Assembly: GCA_036365145.1 (NCBI GenBank)
Contig: JAEOAD010001700.1
Coordinates: forward strand, 1,008,501-1,072,500
Direction of reading: 5' to 3'
Length of the DNA stretch: 64,000 nt
From: Orientallactaga sibirica
Lineage: Eukaryota; Chordata; Mammalia; Rodentia; Dipodidae
In this document: in pieces, positions 1 to 11,302 of the stretch
Layout: each line of letters opens with the position of its first letter
How positions within the stretch are numbered: the first letter of the stretch is position 1
The notes under the pieces: generated by a model
Database searches by the model: none
Told to the model about the DNA's origin: nothing
Seen by the model: the letters and a program-made list of their open reading frames with translations, nothing else
Program-made: the position numbers and the translations under genes

Positions 1-100
1 CCACCCTGAGACTATATTGTAAATTCCAGGTTAGCCTGGGCTACAGTGAAACCCTACCTCAAAAAAACCAAGAGAAAACGAAAACAAAACAAAACAAGAC
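1..100 (+). repeat. B1-type SINE fragment at window edge
   Basis: Begins inside the element at CCACCCTGAGACTATATTG, with the diagnostic GTTAGCCTGGGCTACAGTGA and an A-rich tail. The rest lies before the window. Sequence from 101 to 379 is unique with no gene recognised. Confidence 0.85.
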
Positions 101-379
101 CAAAAGCTTACCATAGGAACTAGTAATCACATCCCTGGACATTTTTCCCTGAAATGTGAAAAACTAATGTTCAAAAACCTGCACATAACCACCCAGAGCA
201 GCTGGAGATAATAAAGGTATCTCTCAATAGGTGAATGATTAAACTGTGGCATGCTCACACTGAGTACCACCAAGACATAAGAGGAATAAACTATTAAGCA
301 TCTATGCAAACTTGGATGGACATCAAGGAAATTACAGAGAGAAATAATAATCTCAAAAGATCATGTATTTTAGGATTCT

Positions 380-780
380 TTTTTTTTTTTGGTTTTGCAA
401 GGTAGGGTCTCATTCTGGTCCAGGCTGACCTGGAATTAACTATGTAGTCTCAGGGTGGCCTCGAACTCTTGGCGATCCTCCTACCTCTGCCTCCCGAGTG
501 CTGGGATTAAAGGCGTGCGCCACCACGCCCGGCCTTTTTTTTTTTTTTTTTGAGACAGACACAGAGAGGAGGAAGACAGAGATACATAGATGGGCGCGCC
601 AGCAGTGTCTTAGCTGCTGAGAATGAAATCCAGATGCGTGTGCCCGCCCCCTTGTGGGCAAGTGCGGCATTGCGCCCTTACTCACTTTGCATCTGGCTAA
701 AAGTGGGACCTGGAGATTGGAACCAGCGTTCTTAGGCTTAGGAGGCAGGGGCCTTAACCCCTAAGCCATCTTTCCAGCCC
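380..780 (-). repeat. composite SINE: tRNA-SINE followed by B1
   Basis: On the minus strand a tRNA-SINE (head at 780, GGGCTGGAAAGATGGC) runs into an A-tract and then a B1 (535-381) with its own A-tail. A single target-site duplication, AGGATTCT plus T-run, flanks the pair (372-379 and 781-788), so both may have moved as one unit, or the B1 inserted into the A-tail. Confidence 0.85.
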
Positions 781-975
781 AGGATTCTTTTTTTATATCA
801 TTCTATTTGTGGCGGCGCAGAAAAGATTAGTGTTTGCTGTGGGTTAAGATGGGGTAAAGATTATCAAGAGGTAGGAGAACTCCATGCTAAGGGGAACAAT
901 ACTGTCTTGATTATGGCTGCAGGGACAATGACAGTAGCACACATGCACATTGCACCAACAGCAATTTCCTGCTTT

Positions 976-1120
976 TGTTTTTCCCTTCAAGGTAGGGTCT
1001 TGTTCTAGCCCAGGCTGATCTGGATACACTATGTAGTCTCAGGGTGGCCTTGAACTCATGGTGATCCTACCTTGGACTCCTGAGTGCTGGGATTAAAGGC
1101 GTGTGCCACCATGCCTGGCC
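976..1120 (-). repeat. B1-type SINE
   Basis: Reverse complement of the B1 consensus (CAAGGTAGGGTCT at one end, CACCATGCCTGGCC at the other). TTTCCTGCTTTT on both sides is its target-site duplication. Sequence 789-964 and 1,130-1,500 is unique with no recognised gene. Confidence 0.85.
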
Positions 1121-1497
1121 AGTTTCCTGCTTTTGGTGTAGTAGTGAAATTTTGTAAGCACTGGGAGAATCTGGGGGAGAGTATATAGGCCGCTCTACAC
1201 TATCATTGCAAGCTAAAGACAAACATAACAAAAGAGCCCAGAAGATAATGGTTTTGATTACTTACCTCCCTTGTTCTAGAAAGGCAGTAACATGACATCT
1301 CTGGATACTATTACTGAATGTGGTGGGAAGGGCTAAGAACCAGTCCCTAAGTAGGACCAGGCCAATCAGGCTTCCTGCTTTCAGAATTTGAACTGAGAGA
1401 GACAGGCTGTAAAATGAGTCCTATGGTAACAGGATCAAAACTGATTCTGAAATAGGCAGTCAGTGGCCATAGGGAAAGAAGCACACACTTAGCCTGC

Positions 1498-1500
<3 letters not shown>

Positions 1501-1571
<71 letters not shown>
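1501..1571. repeat. (CA)n(GA)n microsatellite
   Basis: About 20 CA units followed by about 15 GA units, seven bases from the left border of the tandem duplication. Confidence 0.97.
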
Positions 1572-1573
<2 letters not shown>

Positions 1574-1949
1574 TACTAATTACTACTGCTAGGCAAGGAG
1601 ACTCACATAATCCCTACAGCGAGGAAGCTGAGGCAGGAAGATTGCTAGAAGTTCAAAGCCAGCCTGGACTACATGGTAATAGCTTATAACTCCATCATTT
1701 GGGAGGCAGAAGCAGCAGATCAGGAATTCAAGCTCAGCTTCAGCTCCTCTAAGAAGCTGAGGCCAGTCTGGGCTACATAAAAATATATGTTTCAAGAGGG
1801 GGAAAAAAAAATTTACAGTGCTTACCTCATCCCACCCGACATCAACAAGATGATATCAGGCACTACCACTATATCTCTTTCTCTGTACCTACAATGTGGT
1901 GGGTTCCCATAAGCATGCAAACGAAGTCAAATGAAAACAAGCAGAGGCA

Positions 1950-3958
1950 ATCCAAAAGTTGGTGTTTTGCTTTTAATCATTTTTTCTAACATAAGATCAG
2001 AACCATCACAGTGACTCAGTTCTAGAACTTATCCATCCCCAAGATTTGCTACTGATGAGACCAAGAATGGGCAAAAGGTCTTGGCCTTCGGTGACCTCTT
2101 CTCAAAGCCACAAACATCTTCCACAGGGCATTAAGATGTATCTGCTGTCCAAGAGCCTTCTTGATCTTCTTCTGTCTCCCTATGAGTATTACCCTCTGAG
2201 GTAATGGCTCCAGGACTGCCATGAGATTGACAGGGTAAAGCTTCCTTTCACATTCCCAAGGGCATGGTTTGAATGGGACTTGAGGAATGTGATCTATAGA
2301 CTCCAACCTCTTCCTTTGTTGGCTATACCTTAAGGTGGAGATCAGTGCTCTTCTATCTCCCCTTCACCAGTTTTGAAGTTCTTCAAAGTATGTAGTCCAA
2401 GCCTTAGAAGTCACCCATAGGATGCACATAGAAGTTATCAAAGCAGAACAATTTGAGTTTTTCTTTGGTCCCAGTACACAGGGAACAGCCCCTCCAATGT
2501 TGCTCAGGCTGTTCTAAGTCAGGCACAGTTCTTTAGGGCCCTCTGCCAGACCTCAATGATCTCTCAAAGCTTCACAGAGCTCCAGTCTTACTATTTTTTG
2601 CCTTTTGGTGGTTATAATCCTACCTGTAAAGCTATTAAACTCCTGACTCCCTTCGACTTCAAACCTTCTCAAGTTCACTGAATGCCTTCTGAATTTCAGA
2701 ATGCAGTCACCAACCACAATCCAAACAGGCTGCCTCACTATGTGAATCAATGCAAGAGAACTCTCTTTATGTCTGTTACACACATCCCTTTGACCTGAGA
2801 CTCTAACACTATGTGTTCTCTTCTTGGCTCAACTAAGATTACTGGTGAGGGTCTGGAACTGAACACAGGTGGCCTGATGGGAAAACACATGTACTGTGAA
2901 CAGTCACACTTGACTTGCCTACCTTTCATCTTGACTGGAAATGTTTTCAGTATGTGAGGGAAGAGTGCTTACACTGGAACACAAGCACAAAGCCAAACCC
3001 CAAACTATCATTGCACATTAAGTCTTGCGAAGAAGTAATGAGGGGCTCATGGTTCCAATTTCAGTGCCCACATCACTAGGAACTATGACCTGCAGGGCTC
3101 AGGCAAGCATCAGGAGTCTCACACAGAAGCCACTACCAACAATCTTCCTATTCTAAGCAGGAAGACAAAGTTATATGGAAAAGAAACAAACACTGCAACT
3201 GAAGCCCAACCTTCCTTGTCTCAATGTCTAAAGCTTTCTGGAATCGCCAAGATATCATCTTAGCTAAACCACCTCTTAGATTCTAAGAACACAGGACTGC
3301 CAGGTTTCCTTCTGACTTGGCAAATTCTACTTCTCATCTCTAGCCAATTACCAGCTCTTCAAGTGCCAGATGCAGACCCTATCATATATAGGTGCCCCAA
3401 ACTGTGGGCACCATGGGGCTCAAGGATACGCCCTACCAGCCATTTCCTTTGCTGCTCTATCCCTCACGTTATCCTTCTGAACCTGCAGGTTCTCTGGAGA
3501 CAGGAAATGCACAAATCATGTTGAAAAAGAAAAAAATTCAAAGAGCTGTATTTACCTGGTGACTGCTGTTTCTTACATCCTAGAGCTACTAAAGGGCCTG
3601 AAAGCTGACAGCCCAGTTCTCTTTGCCTTTCTCATGAAACTACAATGAGCAGTCCTACACCAACACCCAGTGTTAGGGAGGAATTGTCTCTGATCCACCT
3701 AAGGCAAGTCCTGCTGGGAAGCTGGGACTCCCAGCACCACCTTGCAGATCCAGGATGATGCTCTCCTTGCTGATGCTCTACCACCTGGCCTAATGGTTTC
3801 GAGACCCAGAGGTCCAACCTTGAAGACAGTTGGTGGAAAGGTGAAAACGACTGTCTTAAAGATGTCTTCAGACCCTTGGATGGCTCCATGAGGACCACAT
3901 GGGCTCACCTTGATGCAGCTGTCACCAATCTAGTAAGGAGGACATATCGCTGGCATGT
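1950..3958 (-). other. KANSL3: KANSL3 3' UTR, distal duplicate (extent inferred)
   Basis: Duplicate of 5,640-7,648. Indels distinguish it from the proximal copy: one extra C near 2,305, a missing 3-base AGA near 3,027, an A-run near 3,531, a missing TC near 3,799, and CCATGAGG instead of CCGCAGG near 3,887. Those sites could assign reads to each copy. The ATTAAA hexamer is at 1,977-1,972. Confidence 0.45.
1972..1977 (-). promoter_or_regulatory. candidate poly(A) signal ATTAAA, distal copy
   Basis: Minus-strand ATTAAA about 2.0 kb after the distal stop codon, with T-rich sequence beyond. I saw no AATAAA between the stop and this point. It could be unused. Confidence 0.4.
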
Positions 3959-3979
3959 TCAGGGTGCTGGAGGCAAGCG
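3959..3979 (-). CDS. KANSL3: KANSL3 terminal exon, distal duplicate (RLPPAP and stop)
   Basis: Same acceptor and 21 coding bases as at 7,669, identical, in the first tandem unit 3.69 kb further downstream. It is splice-competent by sequence: if the proximal copy were skipped or its poly(A) site ignored, this exon would yield the same protein with a slightly different 3' UTR. Whether it exists in the animal or comes from the assembly cannot be decided here. Confidence 0.7.
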   Translation of the reverse strand, partial: RLPPAP

Positions 3980-5639
3980 CTGTGGCAGAAGAGGGGTGAA
4001 CAAGGGTCAAAGCTTTGCCAGGTTACATCCAGACCTTCTGACCCAATCATCCTACTCTTGAGAACTGATTCTAGAGTAACCCTCAATAAGAAAGAAGCTG
4101 GTTGCACAAGGAAAGGCACTCTGGCACTATGTGGTTAATAAATAAAACATGAACTATGAAGCCAGGCTTACCTGGCTACTCCTGAGGACAAGGAGCTCAC
4201 AGGCTCTGTGAGTCTCCTCTTCACTTGTGAGACATAGATGACAGAACCTACTTCCAGGATGCTTTGAGGATTAAATGAGATAATCCGCATAAAGCATGAA
4301 CAGTGCAGTATATGCTAAACCACAAAGGTTATCTTTTAGTAGTATTTATCATATCTCAGATCAGGAAAGGAATGCAGAGAAAAAAAGAGGCAAGTCATTA
4401 AGGGCAACAGATTGAAGGGAAGAGTTCCATAACTGTTCTGACAATATCACTTTTAGATCTTGGGCACTGTGAAGGATTGCAGAGGATGTCATAGATTGTT
4501 GAGCCCTGCAATTTAGGAAGAAGGAAGTAAGATAGAAAGCTGACATTTGTTTACCAAGTTTTCTACTACTTCACCACATTTCACACTGTTTTAAAAAGTA
4601 TGACAATTTAAAAAATATATATATTATCTATTGGGGTGGAAGAGAGAGAAAGAATGGGTGTACTAGGGCCTCTAGCCACTGCAAACGAACTCCAGGAGCA
4701 TGTTCCACCTTAAGCATCTGGCTTACATGAGTACTAGGAATTGAACCTGGGTCCTTAGGCTTCACAGGCAAGTGCCTTAACCACTAAGCCATCTCTCCAG
4801 CCCACATTTCACACTTTAGAAACTCCTAGAATAGTAAAGGAAAAAAAGGTGGAGTACACAGGACAGGAGGAATGAAGGAGTTTGACAAAACCTCAAAGGA
4901 TCTACCTATTTGCTTACAGAGCCCTATAGCAGAGGTACAAATAGGAAGTTGCTTTCCTCATTATGAAGAGAACCACTTGCCCAGGGACCCCTGCAACAGA
5001 AGGCCCACTGTCACAGGAAACAGATAAAGCAGGGCCTTCCAGCCTGCTAAGATCATGGTGTGACCCTCTCGAGGACAGAGAGCTTGTGACACAACATAGT
5101 CCTCTCTTTCCCTCTGTAGATTCTCAGCTGTCAGGACATAGAATGGTCTATATTACCCTCAAGGAAACACATAGTAAGTGCTTTCACAATCCTAGCCAAA
5201 GTCGTTGGTATTTTCAATCCTTTTAAAATTTATTCCACACAAATAAAGTAACCTCAAAATTAAGAATTACTACTGCTAGGCAAGGAGACTCACATAATCC
5301 CTACAGCGAGGAAGCTGAGGCAGGAAGATTGCTAGAAGTTCAAAGCCAGCCTGGACTACATGGTAATAGCTTATAACTCCATCATTTGGGAGGCAGAAGC
5401 AGCAGATCAGGAATTCAAGCTCAGCTTCAGCTCCTCTAAGAAGCTGAGGCCAGTCTGGGCTACATAAAAATATATGTTTCAAGAGGAAAAAAAAAAAAAT
5501 TTACAGTGCTTACCTCATCCCACCCGACATCAACAAGATGATATCAGGCACTACCACTATATCTCTTTCTCTGTACCTACAATGTGGTGGGTTCCCATAA
5601 GCATGCAAACGAAGTCAAATGAAAACAAGCAGAGGCAAT

Positions 5640-7648
5640 CCAAAAGTTGGTGTTTTGCTTTTAATCATTTTTTCTAACATAAGATCAGAACCATCACAGT
5701 GACTCAGTTCTAGAACTTATCCATCCCCAAGATTTGCTACTGATGAGACCAAGAATGGGCAAAAGGTCTTGGCCTTCGGTGACCTCTTCTCAAAGCCACA
5801 AACATCTTCCACAGGGCATTAAGATGTATCTGCTGTCCAAGAGCCTTCTTGATCTTCTTCTGTCTCCCTATGAGTATTACCCTCTGAGGTAATGGCTCCA
5901 GGACTGCCATGAGATTGACAGGGTAAAGCTTCCTTTCACATTCCCAAGGGCATGGTTTGAATGGGACTTGAGGAATGTGATCTATAGACTCAACCTCTTC
6001 CTTTGTTGGCTATACCTTAAGGTGGAGATCAGTGCTCTTCTATCTCCCCTTCACCAGTTTTGAAGTTCTTCAAAGTATGTAGTCCAAGCCTTAGAAGTCA
6101 CCCATAGGATGCACATAGAAGTTATCAAAGCAGAACAATTTGAGTTTTTCTTTGGTCCCAGTACACAGGGAACAGCCCCTCCAATGTTGCTCAGGCTGTT
6201 CTAAGTCAGGCACAGTTCTTTAGGGCCCTCTGCCAGACCTCAATGATCTCTCAAAGCTTCACAGAGCTCCAGTCTTACTATTTTTTGCCTTTTGGTGGTT
6301 ATAATCCTACCTGTAAAGCTATTAAACTCCTGACTCCCTTCGACTTCAAACCTTCTCAAGTTCACTGAATGCCTTCTGAATTTCAGAATGCAGTCACCAA
6401 CCACAATCCAAACAGGCTGCCTCACTATGTGAATCAATGCAAGAGAACTCTCTTTATGTCTGTTACACACATCCCTTTGACCTGAGACTCTAACACTATG
6501 TGTTCTCTTCTTGGCTCAACTAAGATTACTGGTGAGGGTCTGGAACTGAACACAGGTGGCCTGATGGGAAAACACATGTACTGTGAACAGTCACACTTGA
6601 CTTGCCTACCTTTCATCTTGACTGGAAATGTTTTCAGTATGTGAGGGAAGAGTGCTTACACTGGAACACAAGCACAAAGCCAAACCCCAAACTATCATTG
6701 CACATTAAGTCTTGCAGAGAAGAAGTAATGAGGGGCTCATGGTTCCAATTTCAGTGCCCACATCACTAGGAACTATGACCTGCAGGGCTCAGGCAAGCAT
6801 CAGGAGTCTCACACAGAAGCCACTACCAACAATCTTCCTATTCTAAGCAGGAAGACAAAGTTATATGGAAAAGAAACAAACACTGCAACTGAAGCCCAAC
6901 CTTCCTTGTCTCAATGTCTAAAGCTTTCTGGAATCGCCAAGATATCATCTTAGCTAAACCACCTCTTAGATTCTAAGAACACAGGACTGCCAGGTTTCCT
7001 TCTGACTTGGCAAATTCTACTTCTCATCTCTAGCCAATTACCAGCTCTTCAAGTGCCAGATGCAGACCCTATCATATATAGGTGCCCCAAACTGTGGGCA
7101 CCATGGGGCTCAAGGATACGCCCTACCAGCCATTTCCTTTGCTGCTCTATCCCTCACGTTATCCTTCTGAACCTGCAGGTTCTCTGGAGACAGGAAATGC
7201 ACAAATCATGTTGAAAAAGAAAAAATTCAAAGAGCTGTATTTACCTGGTGACTGCTGTTTCTTACATCCTAGAGCTACTAAAGGGCCTGAAAGCTGACAG
7301 CCCAGTTCTCTTTGCCTTTCTCATGAAACTACAATGAGCAGTCCTACACCAACACCCAGTGTTAGGGAGGAATTGTCTCTGATCCACCTAAGGCAAGTCC
7401 TGCTGGGAAGCTGGGACTCCCAGCACCACCTTGCAGATCCAGGATGATGCTCTCCTTGCTGATGCTCTACCACCTGGCCTAATGGTTTCTCGAGACCCAG
7501 AGGTCCAACCTTGAAGACAGTTGGTGGAAAGGTGAAAACGACTGTCTTAAAGATGTCTTCAGACCCTTGGATGGCTCCGCAGGACCACATGGGCTCACCT
7601 TGATGCAGCTGTCACCAATCTAGTAAGGAGGACATATCGCTGGCATGT
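5640..7648 (-). other. KANSL3: KANSL3 3' UTR, proximal copy (extent inferred)
   Basis: Non-repetitive sequence follows the stop codon for about 2 kb. The first hexamer that looks like a poly(A) signal on the minus strand is ATTAAA at 5,665-5,660, followed by GCAAAACACC and a T-rich stretch, so cleavage near 5,640 is plausible. Short open frames inside (for example 6,240-6,470) are not supported as genes. The end is an inference from one hexamer. Confidence 0.5.
5660..5665 (-). promoter_or_regulatory. candidate poly(A) signal ATTAAA, proximal copy
   Basis: Minus-strand ATTAAA in the same context as the distal copy. If used, the transcript ends between the two terminal exons and the distal copy is left outside the gene. 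Confidence 0.4.
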
Positions 7649-7669
7649 TCAGGGTGCTGGAGGCAAGCG
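7649..7669 (-). CDS. KANSL3: KANSL3 terminal exon, proximal copy (residues 898-903 and stop)
   Basis: The acceptor on the minus strand reads CACCCCTCTTCTGCCACAG, a good polypyrimidine tract, followed by CGC TTG CCT CCA GCA CCC TGA = RLPPAP and stop. RLPPAP is the C-terminus I recall for mammalian KANSL3, and the phase (0) fits exon 21 exactly. This copy lies in the second tandem unit, so it is the first met by RNA polymerase. Only the coding part is listed; the 3' UTR continues to lower coordinates. Confidence 0.85.
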   Translation of the reverse strand, partial: RLPPAP

Positions 7670-8956
7670 CTGTGGCAGAAGAGGGGTGAACAAGGGTCAA
7701 AGCTTTGCCAGGTTACATCCAGACCTTCTGACCCAATCATCCTACTCTTGAGAACTGATTCTAGAGTAACCCTCAATAAGAAAGAAGCTGGTTGCACAAG
7801 GAAAGGCACTCTGGCACTATGTGGTTAATAAATAAAACATGAACTATGAAGCCAGGCTTACCTGGCTACTCCTGAGGACAAGGAGCTCACAGGCTCTGTG
7901 AGTCTCCTCTTCACTTGTGAGACATAGATGACAGAACCTACTTCCAGGATGCTTTGAGGATTAAATGAGATAATCCCATAAAGCATGAACAGTGCAGTAT
8001 ATGCTAAACCACAAAGGTTATCTTTTAGTAGTATTTATCATATCTCAGATCAGGAAAGGAATGCAGAGAAAAAAAGAGGCAAGTCATTAAGGGCAACAGA
8101 TTGAAGGGAAGAGTTCCATAACTGTTCTGACAATATCACTTTTAGATCTTGGGCACTGTGAAGGATTGCAGAGGATGTCATAGATTGTTGAGCCCTGCAA
8201 TTTAGGAAGAAGGAAGTAAGATAGAAAGCTGACATTTGTTTACCAAGTTTTCTACTACTTCACCACATTTCACACTGTTTTAAAAAAGTATGACAATTTA
8301 AAAAATATATATATTATCTATTGGGGTGGAAGAGAGAGAAAGAATGGGTGTACTAGGGCCTCTAGCCACTGCAAACGAACTCCAGGAGCATGTTCCACCT
8401 TAAGCATCTGGCTTACATGAGTACTAGGAATTGAACCTGGGTCCTTAGGCTTCACAGGCAAGTGCCTTAACCACTAAGCCATCTCTCCAGCCCACATTTC
8501 ACACTTTAGAAACTCCTAGAATAGTAAAGGAAAAAAGGTGGAGTACACAGGACAGGAGGAATGAAGGAGTTTGACAAAACCTCAAAGGATCTACCTATTT
8601 GCTTACAGAGCCCTATAGCAGAGGTACAAATAGGAAGTTGCTTTCCTCATTATGAAGAGAACCACTTGCCCAGGGACCCCTGCAACAGAAGGCCCACTGT
8701 CACAGGAAACAGATAAAGCAGGGCCTTCCAGCCTGCTAAGATCATGGTGTGACCCTCTCGAGGACAGAGAGCTTGTGACACAACATAGTCCTCTCTTTCC
8801 CTCTGTAGATTCTCAGCTGTCAGGACATAGAATGGTCTATATTACCCTCAAGGAAACACATAGTAAGTGCTTTCACAATCCTAGCCAAAGTCGTTGGTAT
8901 TTTCAATCCTTTTAAAATTTATTCCACACAAATAAAGTAACCTCAAAATTAAGATT

Positions 8957-8982
8957 AAAAAAATTTTTTTAAAATTTATTTG

Positions 8983-9021
<39 letters not shown>

Positions 9022-9192
9022 AGGCAGACAGAGAGAGAATGGGCACGCCAGGGCCTCTAGCCACTGCAAACGAACTCCAGATGCATGTGCTCCTCATGCA
9101 TCTGGCTTATATGGGTCCTAGAGAAATCGACCTGGGATCCTTTGGCTTCACAGGCAAATGCCTTAACTGCTAAGCCATTTCTCCAGCCCCCC
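8957..9192 (-). repeat. tRNA-derived SINE
   Basis: Reverse-oriented copy with (GA)n near the tail end (8,985-9,016), CCAGATGCATGTGC in the body and CTAAGCCATTTCTCCAGCCC at its head. It starts four bases after tandem unit 2 ends. Confidence 0.9.
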
Positions 9193-9800
9193 TTTTTTTT
9201 TTTTGGTTTTGCAAGGTAGGGTCTCACTCTGGTCCAGGCTGACCTGGAATTAACTATGTAGTCTCAGGGTGGCCTCGAACTCTCAGCGATCCTCCTACCT
9301 CTGCCTCCCGAGTGCTGGGATTAAAGGCGTGCGCCACCAAGCCCGGCTTTTTTTTTTTTTTTTTTTTTTTGAGGTAGGGTCTCCTGTAGTCCAGGCTGAC
9401 CTCCAATTGAAATAGTTGAGGATGGGGCTGGAGAGATGGCTTAGCGGCTAAGGCGCCTGCCTCCTAAGCCTAAGAACACTGGTTCCAATCTCCAGCGGTT
9501 CCAATCTCCAGGTCCCACGTTTAGCCAGATGCAAAGTGACGCAAGGGCGCAATGCCGCACTTGACCACAAGGGGGCGCACGCATCTGGATTTCGTTCACA
9601 GCAGCTGAGAGACTGCTGGCACACCCATCTGTATCTGTCTCCCTCTCCCTCTGTCTCTCTCTCCAAAAATAAATTAAAAAAATAAAAATTAAAAAAAGAA
9701 ATAGTTGAGGATGACCATGAACTTTTGATCCTTCTGACTCTGCTTCTAAAGTGTTGGGATCACAAGTGTGTACCACCACACTAGGTTTTGTGTAGTGCTG
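9193..9800. repeat. nested SINE block with perfect 16-bp target-site duplication
   Basis: A B1 (9,200-9,347, minus) is followed by an older minus B1 that is split by a long-form tRNA-SINE (9,425-9,697, plus). The insertion is framed by GAAATAGTTGAGGATG at 9,409-9,424 and 9,698-9,713, an intact 16-bp target-site duplication indicating a young insertion. The long form carries the extra segment with CAAGGGGGCGCACGC. Confidence 0.88.
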
Positions 9801-11150
9801 GAGACTGAACCCAGAGGTTTGTGCATGCTGAGCAAATACTCTATTAAATGAGCTACATCTTCAGTCCTACATTTGTGTGCCTGCATGAGTGCAGGTGCAC
9901 CTGGGCCACCGAGTGTGTGCAGAAGTCAGAGGACAATTTTCGAATCAGTCCTCAACTCTACTCTTTGAGTCAAGATTTCTTGCTCTGAATTCTTGGTTTG
10001 CTGTTCTTTGTTGTACTTGCCATGAACTTCCAGGAAATTCTTCTGTCTCCACTTTTCATCTCACTATTAGTATCAGCATGCTGAGATTATAGAAAACTTT
10101 ATCGACTGTGCCATCTCCCAAAGGATTGTTTTAAAAAGCTTAAATGAACTACTATTAACACACACAAAAAGTTAACAAATACTAGGCTTAGCAGTCAACA
10201 CCTGTAATCTCAGCATTTGGTAGGTTGAGGAACAAGGACCCTAAGGAGACCAGTCTGGGCTACAGAGTGAGATCCTGTCTTAAAACAAAAACAGAAAAAC
10301 CAATTTCTGAATATCAGCAACTATGCAGTGAATGTGTACCTGGCTTTACATTGGTACTGTGGAATCGAACCTGGGCTGTCAGGCTTTCCAAGCAAGTGCC
10401 TTTAACCACTAAGCCATCTCTCCAGCACCCCCCCCCCCTTTATTTTTCAAGGTAGGGTCTCAACTCATACTAGAATTCACTATGTATTCTCAGGGTGGCC
10501 TCAAACTCCTAGCAATCCTCCTACCTCTACCTCCTGAGTGCTGGGATTAAAGGTATGTGCCACCATACCCAGCAACTGACAATTCTTAAGAGACTCTCAC
10601 TAAGTTACGGTGACAATACCCCATGGTTTTTAAGTTGTTTTTTATTTTATTTTATTTATTTATTTATTTATTTTAGTTTTTCAATGCAGGGTCTTGCTCT
10701 AGCCAAGGCTGACCTGGAATTCACCGTGTAATCTCAGGGTGGCCTCGAACTCATGGTGATCCTCCTACTTTTACCTCCTGAGTGCTAGTATTAAAGGCAT
10801 GTGCTACCATGTCCAAATTTTTAAACCAGGAATGATGATACTTACCTATAATATTAGCAATTCAGAAGGCTGAGGCAGGAGGATCTCAACTACAAAGGGA
10901 GGGCAGCCTGGGTTACATATGGAGACTCTTTCAAAATACTAAAAAAAAGTTTTAGCCAGCATAGTGTATACCTGGGAGGCTAAAGTAGGATGGTCATAGG
11001 TTTGAAGCCACCATGGGCAATTTAGTGAGATCCTGTCTCAAAAATAAGAAAACAAAGCCAGGCTGTAATTTAGTTCAGCATTGATAGAGTGCTTGTCTAG
11101 CATGCAGAATCAATCTCCAGTGCCAACACAAAAAAAATCTACATGATAAA
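9801..11150. repeat. last-intron block with unique and old SINE sequence
   Basis: 9,801-10,170 holds no recognised gene. Then B1 fragment (10,180-10,290, plus), tRNA-SINE (10,315-10,425, minus), B1 (10,437-10,575, minus), B1 (10,640-10,815, minus), two degraded B1-like copies (10,816-11,050, plus) and an ID-like element (11,055-11,125). Confidence 0.75.
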
Positions 11151-11209
11151 AGATTCTGAAGTGAAAGTTAAGAGGCAAACATTAAATATGTAAGAAAAAA
11201 AAGAGGGAG

Positions 11210-11290
11210 GGGGGAAGCACACTGAGAATGTAGCTCAGTGACAGCGTGCCTTCCTAGCATGCATAAGACTCTGATGTGCCATTGGGAAAA
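11210..11290 (+). repeat. ID-like (tRNA-Ala/BC1-type) short SINE
   Basis: Carries GAATGTAGCTCAGTGACAGC and CTTCCTAGCATGCATAAG, the pattern of rodent ID elements. Similar degraded copies lie at 11,055-11,125, 13,203-13,265, 29,710-29,790, 46,223-46,295 and 50,030-50,102. Confidence 0.7.
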
Positions 11291-11302
11291 AAAAAAAAAA
11301 AG

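Larger units (their letters stand above)
1578..5264. repeat. 3.69-kb direct tandem duplication, unit 1
   Basis: 3,687 bp from AATTACTACTGCTAGG to CCTCAAAATTAAG, directly abutting unit 2. It holds an old B1-like pair (1,590-1,790), the inferred KANSL3 3' UTR, the terminal exon, about 1.28 kb of the last intron, and a minus-strand tRNA-SINE (4,600-4,802). Because both repeats also occur in unit 2, they pre-date the duplication. The left border follows a (CA)n(GA)n microsatellite. Confidence 0.93.
5265..8953. repeat. 3.69-kb direct tandem duplication, unit 2
   Basis: 3,689 bp, same content as unit 1. Reading the two side by side I found nine differences, nearly all indels: homopolymers (near 5,488, 7,220, 8,281, 8,530) and 1-3 base indels elsewhere. 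Long stretches, for example those matching 2,553-2,929 and 4,963-5,226, look identical. The right border CCTCAAAATTAAG is followed by ATTAAAAAAATTTT and a tRNA-SINE. Unit 2 is adjacent to the rest of the gene. Confidence 0.93.

Noticed and set aside
2049..2929. Minus-strand open frames of 60-85 codons (also at 6,240-6,616)
   Set aside because: They lie in the inferred 3' UTR, match no family I know, and the one at 2,049-2,306 lacks an ATG start and is affected by a single-base indel in the other copy.
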